A stretch of DNA of 64,000 nucleotides from Annona cherimola (GCA_030490835.1 CM059973.1:64298008-64362007); one strand, 5' to 3'; numbered from the stretch's first letter, positions 35,571 through 47,866 are shown. Made by a program: numbers and translations. Notes: generated by a model from the letters alone, not told the origin.

Positions 35571-36534
35571 AAGAATTTCCCCAAAAAAATACCTACACAT
35601 TTCCAAAATTGATACATATGTTAACTATACTTAGATTTATAGTTGTATAAAAAAAATTTAAAAAATAAAAAAGAATTTTTGCACTTGCATGCACCGAAGT
35701 TAAGTTCACCCCGACACACTAGATCCAGCCTCTGTTATATATGGATTAAATGAAATTGCACGATTTTAAAAATTATCTTGTTCCGTTGCATGATTTTATA
35801 AATAAGTTGTGAAAAGTTTTTATATATGTTGATTAAAAAAATAAAACAAGAAATTTTTGCACCCCACCGAAGCTAAGTACACTCAGGTGCACTAGATCCA
35901 ACTTCTGATATACATGAATTAGATGAAATTGCATGATTTTAAAAATTAGCTTGTTCGTCGCATGAATTTATTAAAAAAAATTGCAAAAGTTTTTATATAT
36001 GTGGATTAGATGAAATAAGAGTATATGACCTGCTCACAATTTCTGAAATTGCATTGTTTGTTTTTCATTCGTGCTTTAATTTATGCCGGTCATTTTGGAA
36101 AGTTATGATGCATGTTAAACAGAACATGGGTTTGTAAAAGCAAAAATGAATGCATAGGGTAACTGCGATTCATCTGATTTTACATCATTCAAAATGTTCA
36201 GTAAATGTGTTTATTGTAGAATTAATTTACATAGTTATTATGAATTTGCATTGCATTATTTTTCTATTCATGCATGCCTTTTGTTTTATTCCACTTTCAA
36301 ATGGCACATGATCCTAAGGTTGTTCCTTTTCCGCATGTATAATGTTATTGTAAAGATGACATTTGCTATTCCATTATGTCGAAGTCAAAAAATAATTTAA
36401 GAAGATGGTTGTATAGATGTCCAAAAAAGGTACGACGTTTTACCTAGAATTAAATAGGCATATAACTTCATTATTATTTGCATTTATATAGGTTGTTGAC
36501 AAGTTGAATAACGAAATGTTTTAATTTCATCGAG

Positions 36535-36767
36535 AACATATGGATTGCAATTACTTTTGTTAGTGTGATGCTTATGTTTACTATGAGAGTATGATTGAAG
36601 ATGGGAGCAAATATTGCTGCGAAATTGCTGAAGAATTTGGAAATATGAAAAAAGAATAGAGATATTGGAGAAAGAATTAGAAGTTACAAACGAAAAATTG
36701 CTATAATGAATTAAAAAAAAAAGTCGCAAGTGGCTATAAAAGCATTAAGAAAGCTGAAGATTGTTGA
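36535..36767 (+). pseudogene. Decayed last exon of an unidentified coiled-coil gene (copy 2)
   Basis: It is the homologue of 6721-6951. The frame reads MDCNYFC, a TAG, CDAYVYYESMIEDG, then CEIAEEFGNMKK; after a frame change it gives EILEKELEVTNEKLL and finally ASGYKSIKKAEDC before TGA. The heptad-like charged segment predicts a coiled coil. The Trp codon that is TGA in copy 1 is TAG here, so the two copies died separately at one codon. Function unknown; a GRF-type zinc-finger ending is possible but unproven. Confidence 0.45.
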
Positions 36768-36917
36768 TTAGTGTGTTTAGTCTAATTAAGGTTTCATGAG
36801 TTGTGATATGTCGTGGTCTGTAGCCTAGTGGGTTGATTTTAAATGTGGGTTAATATTGAAATAGCTTATAGTAGTTACGTTTATGTTAAATGGTGAAGGA
36901 TTTCTAAAGCAGCTTTA

Positions 36918-37208
36918 GGGTGTGTTTGGTTGGAGGTAAAACTTTTGATAAAAAGTTTTAGAGGTAGAAGTTGTCAAATTGATAGAAAATGATGTGATAT
37001 AATAGGGGTAGTGATGAGGAGTAAAGAGAATAAAGTTAAAATAGATAGGTTAGTTGTATGGGTAGTTGTGTAGAAATGATTGAAAAGTATGGTAGTTTGT
37101 ATAGAAAAATGTGAAAAAAATAATTAAAAATGGAGTAGTTATGAAAAGTGAAAAATTTTGTGTTGAAAAGTTTTAATTGACAAGTTTTGGCCCCAAACAA
37201 ACACACCC
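36918..37208 (+). mobile_element. Tourist-like MITE, 291 bp, with paralogous empty site
   Basis: It runs from gggtgtgtttggttgg to ccaaacaaacacaccc, with TTA at 36915-36917 and 37209-37211. The uninserted version is at 7090-7107 in block P copy 1 (agcagctttaacttcaa), which directly proves the ends and the 3-bp duplication. This makes it the reference copy for about 30 relatives in the window. It has no coding capacity and must have been moved by a PIF/Harbinger transposase encoded elsewhere. Confidence 0.96.
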
Positions 37209-37576
37209 TTAATTTCAACAATATCTACTTGGCAATTAGAAACAAAAGCAGCTTTAACTTCAACAATATTTGCTTCGCAATTAGAATAACTAGTTTCAAG
37301 TTACAAAAATATCAGCCTTGCATCAACAGATATCAGCTAGATACAAAAATAGATTCAACTTCAACAAGAAGCTTCTTACGCTCATTCCTCCATACAATGG
37401 TTCTTCAATAAGTTTTTTTGTTAGTAAGGGTTCAACATGACAAAAATTTATGTTGTTGTGTTATGCAAAAGTTCGACAATAAATGAGCACAACATAGAAG
37501 ATATTATCATCAAATACGAAAAAAATAACAACAGCAATTAGAATAAATATAAATATATCAATGAACATAGATTTAC

Positions 37577-37688
37577 CTTCAACAGCACACATAGCTGCTC
37601 CTATGTTGGCTCCATTCAAGTCTTCTAATTCCTCATTAATTTCTTCAGCTGCACCCGCGTCTATCCCCGTAGAGCAGATCGTAGACAT
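37577..37688 (-). other. Exon-like open frame with splice donor, unidentified
   Basis: On the minus strand an ATG at 37688 opens MSTICSTGIDAGAAEEINEE and continues to a good donor, G|gtaaat, at 37577-37571. In copy 1 (7513 downwards) the first 13 or so residues are kept (one differs) but the rest, including the donor, is deleted. Upstream is a twofold tandem repeat of about 90 bp (37705-37880). The peptide is acidic and belongs to no family I recognise. It may be part of an old gene on this strand of block P. Confidence 0.3.
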
Positions 37689-38330
37689 TTCGAGGCCTGG
37701 AAAGCTTGTGGTAATGATAATGAAATAGATCTTTATGCCCCATAGTGCTATGGATAGCTTGCACCCTCATCTTGCAGTTTGACTTCCTGGTAGCCTGTTG
37801 TAATGATAAGGAAGTAGAGCTTTATGCCCCATTGTGCTACAGATAGATTGCACCTTTCGTTCTTGCAGTTCCACTTCCTTATCTATCACAAAGTGTTCTC
37901 TGTCCAACATGGAACCTTTTATAAATACTAACGAAATGAAGAAATTCAATGTAGAAAAAGGAATGATTTTTAGAAATTTAATAATACATTCCATCGCATG
38001 GTCAAAAAATATTCTATAGCAGTGAAGTAAAATGAATATGTTACACACAAATATCTTTGTTTTTAAAATTTAGAAAATATACACTTTTGCCCATATGTTT
38101 TTGACAGAAATTATGATTGGGCCTTTATACTTTTAAAAGTTTCACTCATACCCTTATATTTTATGCCATCAGCAGGTTGGATTTTGGCATTTGAAGTGAA
38201 ATGCCAACTTAATAATCTTGTTTTTGCCTATGTTCAACCCATTTCTTATACCGATTGATTGAACACAGTTTTGGAGCAGGATGCAAACCCTTTCATTTTT
38301 TTAATCTTCTTATTCTAGGTTTGTACGCAA

Positions 38331-39614
38331 GTTTATATATTAAAAATTGATGATTGTCTCTTTTTCTTTCACTGCTGATTTTGATAGCAGCTGGAATAGA
38401 CTACCCTTTCTCACCGTTGATAAAGGAAATCATCATTTCTTTAGTTATGGTTTTAGCAGGTGTTAGAAAGTGTCGACTACATCTGTTGTAGGCTATTTTG
38501 TCTAAATTTGTTTATGTCATTTTCCACTTTCAAAATTACAAGTTTTTGACTTTACCTGCCATGATTTACCATTTTATGTTATTTCAGCATGTGTGTGAAC
38601 GGCCTCATAATATCATTGAATGTATCAGCAGGTTGTAACAAGGTATTTTGAATGGTGTCTGCTCTGGTTCCAACTATTAGAGCTTAGAAATTTTATCCAG
38701 ACTTTGAAGAAGCACGCCTCCAATGAAAATAATGCAATGGGTATCCTATATTTGAAGAAGCAAACAATTGGTTAAATCAATATCCAAGGTCACCATCAGC
38801 CGTTCAAGTTGTAGTAAAGCTGCTCTGAAGTGAAGGTTACCATGGACATGCAGTTGCATGACTCTGCCATGTAATTTTTTAGCTTTAACATCTGTTCTAT
38901 TGTTATGATGTACTAACAATTTGATTATACAAATAAATTTTCATTTAACAACTATAAACATATATCTGAACATGTTGTTGTAAGGAGCTGTTTCTGCATG
39001 CTTGTCATTTGAGATGACAACTATGCGCTTGCATCTATATTTGGATCAATAAAATTCAACCGCAACTTATAAATAACAATTTTATCCTAGACATTTGAGC
39101 AAATATATTGACAGTTTATGTAATATACTGGGTTGATCAATTGAAATTGATCATTGCGTTTTTCAAAATTTCAATTGATTCCAAATGTCCTGCTTTCTAA
39201 GCAATAGCAGTAACGTCCTTCGGCATGTTTGGATAGACCTTGTGGAGCTACGTCTATCAAAATCAATTCCAATTTAAGTTGCTTGAAAATTGATTGTGGA
39301 GCAACCATGTCGAGACCAGGAATTACCAGTCCAACTGGGTTAATTGGTCAATTATTCTATAGTACAAAGATAACAGTGCTGTTTCCAAATTAACATCCAT
39401 TAATCATTTTTACAAAAAAAAGTCAGGTAAACAGGGACATGTTAGAAAAATAGTCACATCAAACTTGCTTCCACCCACATCCTGCACATTAAGGAACAAG
39501 AGAAGCCCTCCCAGTTGACTTCCCATTGGCATGAGCACGCCCGTTTCAAATTTTGTCTAATTACAAAGGGCATGCAGCAGAATCGTTTATAAAAAGATAA
39601 CATACAGCTAGGGA
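38331..39614. other. Unduplicated 1.3-kb stretch, no gene identified
   Basis: It is absent from block P copy 1, where aggtttgtgcacaagaaaacc joins directly to ggcaaagaacgatcggcag. It is either an insertion here or a deletion there. Base composition is mixed, with T-rich runs that could be intron sequence. I saw no frame longer than about 60 codons and no terminal repeats. Confidence 0.4.
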
Positions 39615-39959
39615 ATGAACAAAACGAAGATGACGACTACCTTAAGGAAACCGTCAGGGCAAAGAACGATCGGCAGAAAATATCAGGAAACAGCCGTGGC
39701 GTCACTAGCGGGCCGAACAAAAGCTCGTGGAAGGAAAGGGCGAACGGATGATGCAAAGCTCGTGAAGGGGCTGAATAATTCTTATTCTCTCCCGTTAGAA
39801 TATGAACATATTCTCACTGAACGGTGTGTGCCTAGACGTTTGTCTCCGGCCGTTAACATGGACGCGCATGTGATTTTTTGTAAAATTATGTGAAAGTAGT
39901 TTGTAATTCGTGAAACTATGTAGATATATTTATAATTATCATTAAATTATATTGATATA
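39615..39959. repeat. Block P, far right end (copy 2)
   Basis: It begins with gaaaccgtcagggcaaagaacgatcggcag, matching 7998-8030. A 92-codon plus-strand frame (39615-39893) starts in unrelated sequence and its only conserved part, GQRTIGR, is also readable in copy 1, but copy 1 diverges immediately after. I do not call it a gene. A GC-richer patch (39700-39870) is not seen in copy 1. Confidence 0.4.
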
Positions 39960-40774
39960 TTTGCAAATTACCTAAAATTAAATAAAGAAACTTATCCCCG
40001 GAATCAGAGACTCACAGCTATGGTGCAGTCCTGGGCCTACCTATATTAAAATATAATAATATTTTATATATTATTTATCCACATAAAAATTATATTTAAA
40101 ATGGTTTAGATATCAAAATTGCAACTTTAAATTTAATATTAAAATCAAGTTATTTTATTATATGAAGTTACATATTCAATTTGGATAAAAATTCATATGT
40201 TATTAAAATAAATAATTTTCAATACCATTGGCGAATTAGATGTTAATTTCATAATTGATTGGGTCCTATTTTATAGTGGGCTGCGTTGTAATAGGGTATG
40301 ATATGACGATGCCCAAATGTTTTCCTTAAATAATATGTAGGGATTTTTGCAAACAACCACCACATTTTGCATTTCCTAATTTATACTCCACATAATTATT
40401 TATTATCAAAGTGAAAAAATGAAAATTTTTACAATGATAAAAGAAAATTTTTCCTAGCTTCGGATGGGACGTTTCCTCTCCATTAATTCACAAACCGTTT
40501 ATACCTAATTTCATAGTCAATGAGTAATAATGATTTAAGAGCAAATGTATATATGATTCTTTGATGCATGTGTATATGATTATTTTGGATGGACATTACA
40601 TTTTTTTATGATTAAATTTTTTGATTGATTTATAATTAAATTTTTGGTGTTCACTAAAACACTATTTTACCTTTCCAGAGCAATGGAGTAAAGTAGAAAA
40701 AGACTTAGGACTGGGCTCCTCCGTTCCGAAACCATGATCTCATACTCTTGCTTAGCCAACCTTAATGCATTCTC

Positions 40775-41705
40775 ATGTGTTTGGAAAGTTAGAAAATTTT
40801 AAGATAGAAATTTTTTATGTATAATTTTTTTTTTTTTAAAACAAGTGTAAAAGTTTTTTATATGAAAAAAATAGTACGATGTAATAGAGCTAACTATAAG
40901 GAGTAAAGAGAATAAAGTTAAAACACATGGGTTAGTTATTTTTCTTAAAAAAATATATATTAGTTTTTAAAAATAATTGAAAAGTAGAATAGTTTTATAG
41001 AAAGATGTGAATAAATAATTTAAAAATAGAATAGTTATACAGTGTGGAAAGTTTTAAATTAAAAAGTTTTAGGAATAAACAAATGCATCATAAATTAATT
41101 AGTCAGTTTCATAGTCCAAATATATATGACATGTTTCGTAAAATTAAAAACTTTTCATACTAAAAGTTTACACTTTTCATAGTTATCTTATTTTTAATTA
41201 TTTTTTCACATTTTTCTGTATGACTATTTTAATTTTTAATTACTTCTACGTAACTACCCATATAATGAACCTATCTATTTAACTTTATTTGTTGTACTCT
41301 TCATCATTATCCCTATTTTATCATATTATTTTTTTCATTTCAAAAACTTTTATACTAAATGTTTTCCATCCAAAAGTTTTACCAATTTCTAAGCACACTT
41401 CTAATTGGAAATTTATGCTGGCAATTGACTTATACAGTAGTGTTGTGTCATTCAAGTGGTAAAGTTACTTATTTGGAAGTGATAAAATTTTTGAAATGAG
41501 AGAAAATAATATAATATTATTGGAGGTAACGATAAGTAAAAAAAGTAAAGTTAAAATAAATTTGTTAGTTATATATAAATGATTAAAAAATAGAATAGTT
41601 ATTGAGTAAAATATGAAAAAATAATTAAAAAACAGGATTATTGTAAAAAGTGGAAAAAAATTTGAAAATTTTTAGTTGAATATTTTAATGCTGGCCAAAC
41701 ATACC
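40775..41705. repeat. MITE trio of block Q3 (forward, reverse, forward)
   Basis: Copies are at about 40775-41090, 41125-41405 (reverse) and 41450-41705. They align with the trios at 9033, 16650 and 51345, and the family core agagaataaagttaaaacac is visible in the first. Confidence 0.7.
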
Positions 41706-42046
41706 ATTCCAGCAACTTAATTTAGGGAATATTGGTTTCAGTTATGGTAATCTCCCGGTGTGGTGTCATACGTATACATGCGCCCTTTGTATGAAGGATC
41801 TTGGCCGTTGAGTTCCATGTGATGATGACCCATTAAATTTTTAATAAATCCGATGCGTACATCAGCCAAATAATATACTTTTTATTGCAAATTAATCCAT
41901 CGCGCGTATTAAACCCAAATTTAATTAATGTAGCTAAAAATGGCTCAAAATTGACGTGTCCGCGGGTGGATATAATAATAATAATATTATTATTAAGGAT
42001 AAAATTATTAGGGCCGACGTTTGGACAAAAGCATTTACGTTTCCAA

Positions 42047-42309
42047 GGGGATGTTTGGTAATGTGTAAAATGGTGGGATAGTGGGAAATGGTGGGAAATG
42101 AAAAAGAGAATTTTTTAAGAAATATGTGATTGATAGGAAATGATAGATGTATAGTTGGAATAAACAGATCTGTTGTATGTAGTTAGTAGGGAAAATAATT
42201 AGAATCTAAAGATAAAAATGAAAAAAATAATATGATTAATAGAATAATAATTGGCATTGAAAAACGAAATATCATGTAAAAACCGTCGTTCCCGCGGAGA
42301 GACGTCCCC
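42047..42309. mobile_element. MITE of a second family, 263 bp
   Basis: The left end is ggggatgtttggtaatg; the right end is agagacgtcccc. CAA is duplicated at 42044-42046 and 42310-42312. The uninserted site is seen in block Q5 near 53048 (gtttccaagtcatttacac). The ends resemble those of the element at 45051 and the region at 52755-53010, defining a family with GGGGAYGTTTG termini. Confidence 0.8.
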
Positions 42310-42819
42310 CAAGTCATTTACCGAAGTCGTCGGTATATGCACGTGATTATCAAGAGACGACAACTCCCATCACGTGATGTCGTTTCTGACAGCAATAATG
42401 CACTCGACAGCTGACAGCTTTGGGGGCGTGCGAAACGTGGGAGGAAAATGGTGGGGGACAGCAAGTCAGCAATAATGCACTCGACAGCTTGGGGGGACAG
42501 CAATAATGCACTCGTTGGGGGTGCGCGAAACGTAACGTGGGAGGAACATGGTGGGGTAAGGCATCTTATTAATTAATTAATCATCATTTTTTTTTTTTCA
42601 TATTCTAAACATTTTCTCAATCAATTGTTTTTTAATAAATTTATTTATTTTAATTTTACCTCTATTATTTCATATTAATTATACAATTTTCAAAATATTT
42701 CATTTTCTATTCTTATAAAATACCATATTTCCCACAACTTTTACCTTTCCAAATGTTCCCTCGGTAAATGAACAAAATGGTAAACAACAGTAATTCGGGA
42801 AATTCAGGCGTACGTTGTG

Positions 42820-43225
42820 GGATTCCAATCATATACACCCGAGTGCATTCAGCCTCAATGCACCCGGGTGTACTACACCCATTTTTTATTATTTTTTTTT
42901 GAAATTTTTTTTATACAATGGTTAATCTAGGTTTATTTAACATATGTATCAATTTTTACTATTTTTGGAGACTTTTAGATATTTTTTTAAGATTTTTAAA
43001 AATCAGTGGCATTTTCGGTAATTTTAAATTACGGAAAATGCCACTGATTTTTAAAAATCTAAAAAAAATATCTAAAAATCTCCAAAAATAGTAAAAATTG
43101 ACACATATGTTAAACAAACCTATATTAACAGATTCATGAAAAAAATTTCAAAAAAAAAAAAAAAGGGTGTAGTACACCCGGGTGCATTGAGGCTGAATGC
43201 ACCCGGGTGTATATGATTGGGATCC
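42820..43225. mobile_element. Near-perfect foldback element, 406 bp, with 9-bp target duplication
   Basis: The two arms, about 195 bp each, are almost exact inverted copies: ggattccaatcatatac at the left end against ggatcccaatcatatac read in from the right. They meet at a centre containing ggtaattttaaattacgg near 43018-43035. TACGTTGTG is duplicated at 42811-42819 and 43226-43234; 9 bp suggests a Mutator-type transposase mobilised it. There is no coding sequence. As RNA it would form one long hairpin, a natural small-RNA precursor. Confidence 0.93.
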
Positions 43226-43770
43226 TACGTTGTGTGCATGCGTCCGGCTTTTCACTTTCTAATATTCTATTTTTTTTTATTTTTATATTTTAATTGTTTT
43301 TTCTACGAAACTATCTTTAACAAACATATTTATTCTAACTATACTCTTATTATTTCTTAATCATACATTTTTCAAAATATTTTTTTTCTTATTTTACACA
43401 ATTTCTCACACTCCCACAAATTTCTATATTAACAAATGTCCCAAATGCGGTAGGAATATTTACAAATTTTTGTTAGGAATATTGATATGACATTTATATA
43501 ATGTAACTAGAAAATTGTAAAAATATTTTAGGTCCTAATTATAACACTAGTTGATATGACGTAATATATAAATACTGGATAAAAAGAAATTATTAACAGA
43601 AAAATCGAAATTAATATCCAATGAAAATAAAAATGCATTACATCTAAATTCAAAACATAAACGGAAAGAGCTACATTGTTGGGGGACACTTGCGCTTAGA
43701 GGTCTGTTCCAACCAAAACAAAAATATCTACAAACATTTCTATCAAATTACCACTTGTAGTAATTATAAG

Positions 43771-44404
43771 GTGTATTTGACATTTGTTAAAAAATTTTAA
43801 CATGGGAGAAAATATATAATATGATAGAGGTAACGATAATGATTAAAGATGATAAAATAAAAAATTATCAGTTCTATGAAACCCTTTCTCTAAGTAACCC
43901 ATTTCATATTTAAAATCTCGATGATCGATGAAAAATTCACTTCGTCTATTGTATTTAGCATCATTTATAGTATATTTGAAACTTTTTTATTTTTTTAATT
44001 TTACTTTAGATGGATCTCATCTATAAATGTGTAAAATTGACATAATAAAATAATTGAATGCTAAAATATCAATTTTAAAGTAATTTTTTCAACATCTAAA
44101 TCATCTAAAATATTATTACAATGTGGATAAATAATTTTATAAAAAATTATTACATTCTAATACATGTGTGAATGGATCTAAGAACTTTTCATAATTTACA
44201 CATGAATATACATATATATATATACATTTAAGAAAATGTGGCCTATGCACATACTTGATCTAAATGAAACTTGATCTTCTAAATAAGCAAATAATGTTAG
44301 ATATAATGAATAGATTAAATTTTAAATCAATCATTAATATCTTAAAAATTAAAGAATTACATGGGGCTATTTCTATATAATCTGGTTACATAGAAGCGGA
44401 GCCC
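43771..44404. other. Spacer with MITE fragment; no gene
   Basis: Bases 43770-43880 are a truncated Tourist-like MITE (gtgtatttgacatttg). Bases 43890-44390 are an AT-rich spacer resembling the complement of 31480-31915. A (TA)n-like run lies at 44210-44226. No open frame of note. Confidence 0.5.
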
Positions 44405-44845
44405 AGCATGAGGAAAAATAGACAAAATAGTTGTATAGATAATTATAGAGAAATGATTGAAAAGTATGATAATTATATATGAAGTTATAAAAATAATTAA
44501 AAATAAAATAATTGTGTAGAGTAAAAAATTTTACGGATGTGTTTGTGAAGTGATAAGACTTTTTAATAAAAAAATTTAGTGTAAAAATTATTTAAAAAAG
44601 AAAAAATAATGCAATACGATAGGGGTAACAATAAGAAATAAATAGAATAAAGTTAAAATAGATAGGTTAGTTGAATGAATAATTGTGTAAAAATAATTGA
44701 AAAGTAGGATAATTTGTATACGAAAATGCAGAGAAATAATTTAAAATTTAGATAAATGTGAATAATGAAAATTTTTAAATTGAAAAATTTTAAATAAAAA
44801 GTTTTAAATGAAAAAATTTTACTTAAAAACAAACACACCCTATTG
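44405..44845. repeat. Two Tourist-like MITE copies
   Basis: A partial copy at about 44405-44530 and a fuller one at 44533-44845, with gtgtttgtgaagtgataag, aatagaataaagttaaaatag and aaacacaccctattg. The arrangement is the same as at 14410-15120 and 21055-21599. Confidence 0.7.
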
Positions 44846-45050
44846 AAAAGTTTTAGATTTATGTATAAATAATATATGTGAAACACACCCATAAAAATAA
44901 TATATGTGAATAAATAATTGAAAAATAGTATAGTTATATAGGAAGATATGAAAAATGATTAAAAAATGATAATCGTTGAAAGTGATTTTTTTTTAAAAAG
45001 TGTTAGTTAAAAATTTTAATGATAACCAAACATACCATTCCAGCAACTTA

Positions 45051-45316
45051 GGGGACGTTTGATAACATATGAGTATGGTAACAATGGTTTTTCCATGGTA
45101 TTTGGTTTCCCAAGACCAATTATTACTTCATCAATTACACTATTTTTCTACTTTTACGCTTACATTTCAATCATTTTCCCTACTAACTATATACAACAAA
45201 CCTATTTATTCTAATTATTCATTTATCATTTCTTATCAATCACACAATTTTCAAAATATTCTCTTTTTCATTACCCACAATTTCTCACCATCCCACTATT
45301 TTACACAGACGTCCTC
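45051..45316. mobile_element. MITE of the GGGGAYGTTTG family, 266 bp
   Basis: The left end ggggacgtttgataac and right end ttttacacagacgtcctc are imperfect inverted repeats. TTA flanks both sides (45048-45050, 45317-45319). The empty sites in the other Q copies read cagcaacttaattt (41713, 52329). TTA is the PIF/Harbinger target. Confidence 0.92.
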
Positions 45317-45629
45317 TTAATTCGGGGAATATTGGTTTCAGTTATGGTAGTCATACATATACATGCACCCTTTGTTTGAAGGATCTTTGCGGTTGAATTC
45401 CTTGTGATGATGACCCATTAAATTTGTAATAAATCCAATGCGTAGATCGGCCAAATAATATACTTTCTCTTGCAAATTAATCTATCGCATGTAATAAACC
45501 TAAATTTAATTAATGTAGCTAAAAATGGCTCAACATTAATGTGTCTACCGGTGGGTATTATTAATATCAATAATAATATTATTATTATTGCTGCTGCTGC
45601 TGCTGCTGCAGTAGTAGTAGTCGTTGTTG

Positions 45630-46834
45630 TTGGATCTCGATTCTATACGCCCGATAGCATCAAGCCGCAGAGCTCTCGGCGTTCGGATGTCGTCCAAATG
45701 CTACGTTGGATGGAGCGGTGGAGTCGAGGCAGGGAAAATTATCGACAGCACCCTGTTAGAGTTGTCAGCCAAATTTATTATTTACAAAATGGTCATTGCT
45801 ATTCAAAACCCTATCCCAATCTCTGCTCGCTCTGTCGCAAGAATTTATCCCGACGAACTACTGCTACCTTTTCTTTCCTCGCGACCAATCACGCGTCTCC
45901 CTTCCGTCAAATTTGCCATTTGGTATCGTCTAATCTCCATCCACCTACATCCACTTCTCCCTCTCTCTCCTTCTTCTTCTGTGGCCAGGGCGAGGTCGTC
46001 TTCCTGTCCTCTCCATCTCTCGGGAACTCTAGATCGGAACTGTTCAAACGATTTTATGGCTCCTCCCCATATTTGTCTCGTCTCGTCTCCTCTCCTCTCC
46101 TCTCTGTCCTTCCCCTCTCGTCCTAATGTCAAAGGGAATGCATTATGCCAACCAGGTAACCCTCTTCCGATGGACGATACATCAGACGAATAAACGATGT
46201 TAATTATGTAGTGACTGGATGCCGTTGGATGCATTTAAGGCAGGGATTCCACAGTTCCTTCATCAGATTTGGGTGCTTTTAAAAGAGCTGCTTCTGCGAA
46301 TGACTCAACGTCTCCTCAAATCAAATTTCCTTGTATTTTTACCGCACCACAAAAATCAATCCAGTAGTTGGATAAAAAAATCGCTCCGGTCGAATAAATT
46401 TGTAAACAGGGGTTTACAGCAAAGTTCCGTTCAAGCCACGCAAACAACAAAAGCCCAACAGGTACAGCAATCGTCTGATTAACAGGGACAACAACAATAT
46501 AAACTAGTCGTGCCATAACAGAAGAAAATCCTTAAGACGCCAGATGGAAGAACACAACAAACATAATGCTTGTGATGGACTTGCATCTGATGCCGACGAC
46601 GCTCCTCTTTCCACTAGGAATGGTTTCGGATGGGCTCCTTTTTTTTTTTTTTAAAAAAAAAGCAGGCTCTCAACAGGGACCTGTGTGCATTTTCCCAAGC
46701 CTCGACGCGCGCGCTCCATCCAACGGCCCTACTTCAGCCCGCCAGGATCAACGGTTGAGGACAGCCGTGAGCACGCAGCCTCGTTGCGCGCTGGTGTAAC
46801 AGATCGCGATCGATTATCACAGGGAGCGAGTTGT
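45630..46834 (+). other. Insertion with a GC-rich, first-exon-like gene fragment
   Basis: It is absent from Q1 and Q5, which pass straight from the trinucleotide repeat to the ggaacagg/ggacaatt sequence. Bases 45640-46160 are CT-rich like a plant 5' leader and end in an ATG (46125) reading MSKGMHYANQ up to a splice donor, cag|gtaacc, near 46157. Bases 46219-46530 and 46560-46620 contain Ser/Gln/Asn-rich coding-like sequence with stops (for example SSDLGAFKRAASANDS) from a gene I cannot identify. A long T/A run (46640-46664) follows. The overlapping 218- and 189-codon frames and their complement are not supported as proteins. Confidence 0.4.
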
Positions 46835-47165
46835 ATGCATCGGGGGTCTATTTCACCCATTTTATTTTATTTTTTAAAATTTTTTCTTAAACTATTAATA
46901 CAAGTGTGTTTAATATGCATTAATTTTTATCCTTTTTGAAGGCTTTTAGATATCTTTTTCAATTTTTTGAAAATTAGTAGAATTTTAGTAATTTTAAATT
47001 CCTAAAAGTGTCACTATTTTTTGAAAATTTGAAAAAATATTTACAAATTTGTAAAAATAATAAAAATTAATACATATATTAAATATACTTAGATCAATAG
47101 TTATGTAAAAAAAAATTAAAAATAATTGTATGCACCGGGTGAGACTCAATGCACCTGTTGCATAC
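46835..47165. repeat. Foldback MITE, TGCACC family
   Basis: T-rich left and A-rich right arms are complementary around a centre near 46985-47000 (agtaattttaaattcc). The right end has tgcaccgggtgagactc and caatgcacctg. The left end is less well kept. It lies at the right edge of the 45630 insertion. Confidence 0.6.
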
Positions 47166-47586
47166 AAGTGCGCTCCTTATTATTATAGGAACAGCGGGAT
47201 AAAATTATTGGTTGCTGACATTTTGGACATAAGCGTTGATGTTTTCATGTCATTTACGCAAGTCGTCGGTATTTGCACAGTTTGGGTCCATGAGGTAATT
47301 ATCAAGAGCCACTTGACAGCAACATTTCATAGCAGGAATTTTCACAGCAGCAATAATACACTTGACAGCAGCGTTGCATGCGGATTAAAAGTGATAGCAT
47401 TATTCTCCTTTATTTTTGTGGAAGGGATTAAAAGTGATAGCGTTATTCTCCTTTATTTTTGTGGAAGGGATATTTAGGAAATTTTGTTAAAAATATTGAT
47501 AAGATATTTATAAAATGTTATTAGAAAATTATAAGAATGTATGGGGTCTTATTATAATACCACTTAAGAGGATGTAATATATGAAT

Positions 47587-47866
47587 GGATTCTGATTTAG
47601 TATACGTTAGTGCACTTAGTCTCGATGCTCCTGTGTGCAAAAACTTATTTTTTATTATTTGTTGAAAACTTTTTATACACACAAATACCACTGATTTTAA
47701 AAATCCAAAAAAAATTATACATCTTCAAAATTGGTAAAACTTGATACACATATTATATGCTTAGATTAATAGTTGTATAAAATATTTTCAAAAAAATAAC
47801 AAAAATAGGTTAAAATGCCCGGGTGCACCAAGGCTAAGTGTACGTGGGTGTGCTAAATTAAAATCC
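47587..47866. mobile_element. Foldback MITE, 280 bp, with 9-bp target duplication
   Basis: It runs from ggattctgatttagtat to gctaaattaaaatcc, ends that are inverted copies. Flanks TATATGAAT (47578-47586) and TACATGAAT (47867-47875) agree at eight of nine bases. The uninserted site is in Q1 at 11279-11300 (gtaatatatgaataccc). The ends GGATTC and the internal gtgca...ctaagtg motifs tie it to 42820-43225. Confidence 0.85.

Larger units (their letters stand above)
35575..38330. repeat. Block P, right part (copy 2)
   Basis: It aligns with 575-867 and 6299-7990, crossing the empty hAT site near 36069-36085. A private tandem duplication of about 178 bp (about 35668-35845 and 35846-36015; landmark gcatgattttaaaaatta or similar in each) and the MITE at 36918 distinguish it. 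At 38050-38200 it has short insertions relative to copy 1. Confidence 0.75.
39960..43770. repeat. Block Q (copy 3)
   Basis: The landmark order is as in copy 1: ccccggaatcagagactcac (39995), cttcggatgggac (40459), MITE trio (40775-41705), gaaggatcttggccg (41793), trinucleotide repeat (41970) and tail (43570-43770). Private insertions are a MITE at 42047, a second MITE-like region to 42770 and a foldback element at 42820. The copies of caataatgcactcgacagc near 42390-42510 form a local triple repeat. Confidence 0.7.

Noticed and set aside
39615..39893. 92-codon open frame as a gene
   Set aside because: Only about seven residues are shared with the sister block at 7998-8030, which diverges at once; no start context or domain.
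45470..46193. Overlapping 218- and 189-codon plus-strand frames and a 129-codon minus-strand frame
   Set aside because: They read through a trinucleotide repeat and a CT-rich leader-like sequence, overlap in different frames and show no domain.
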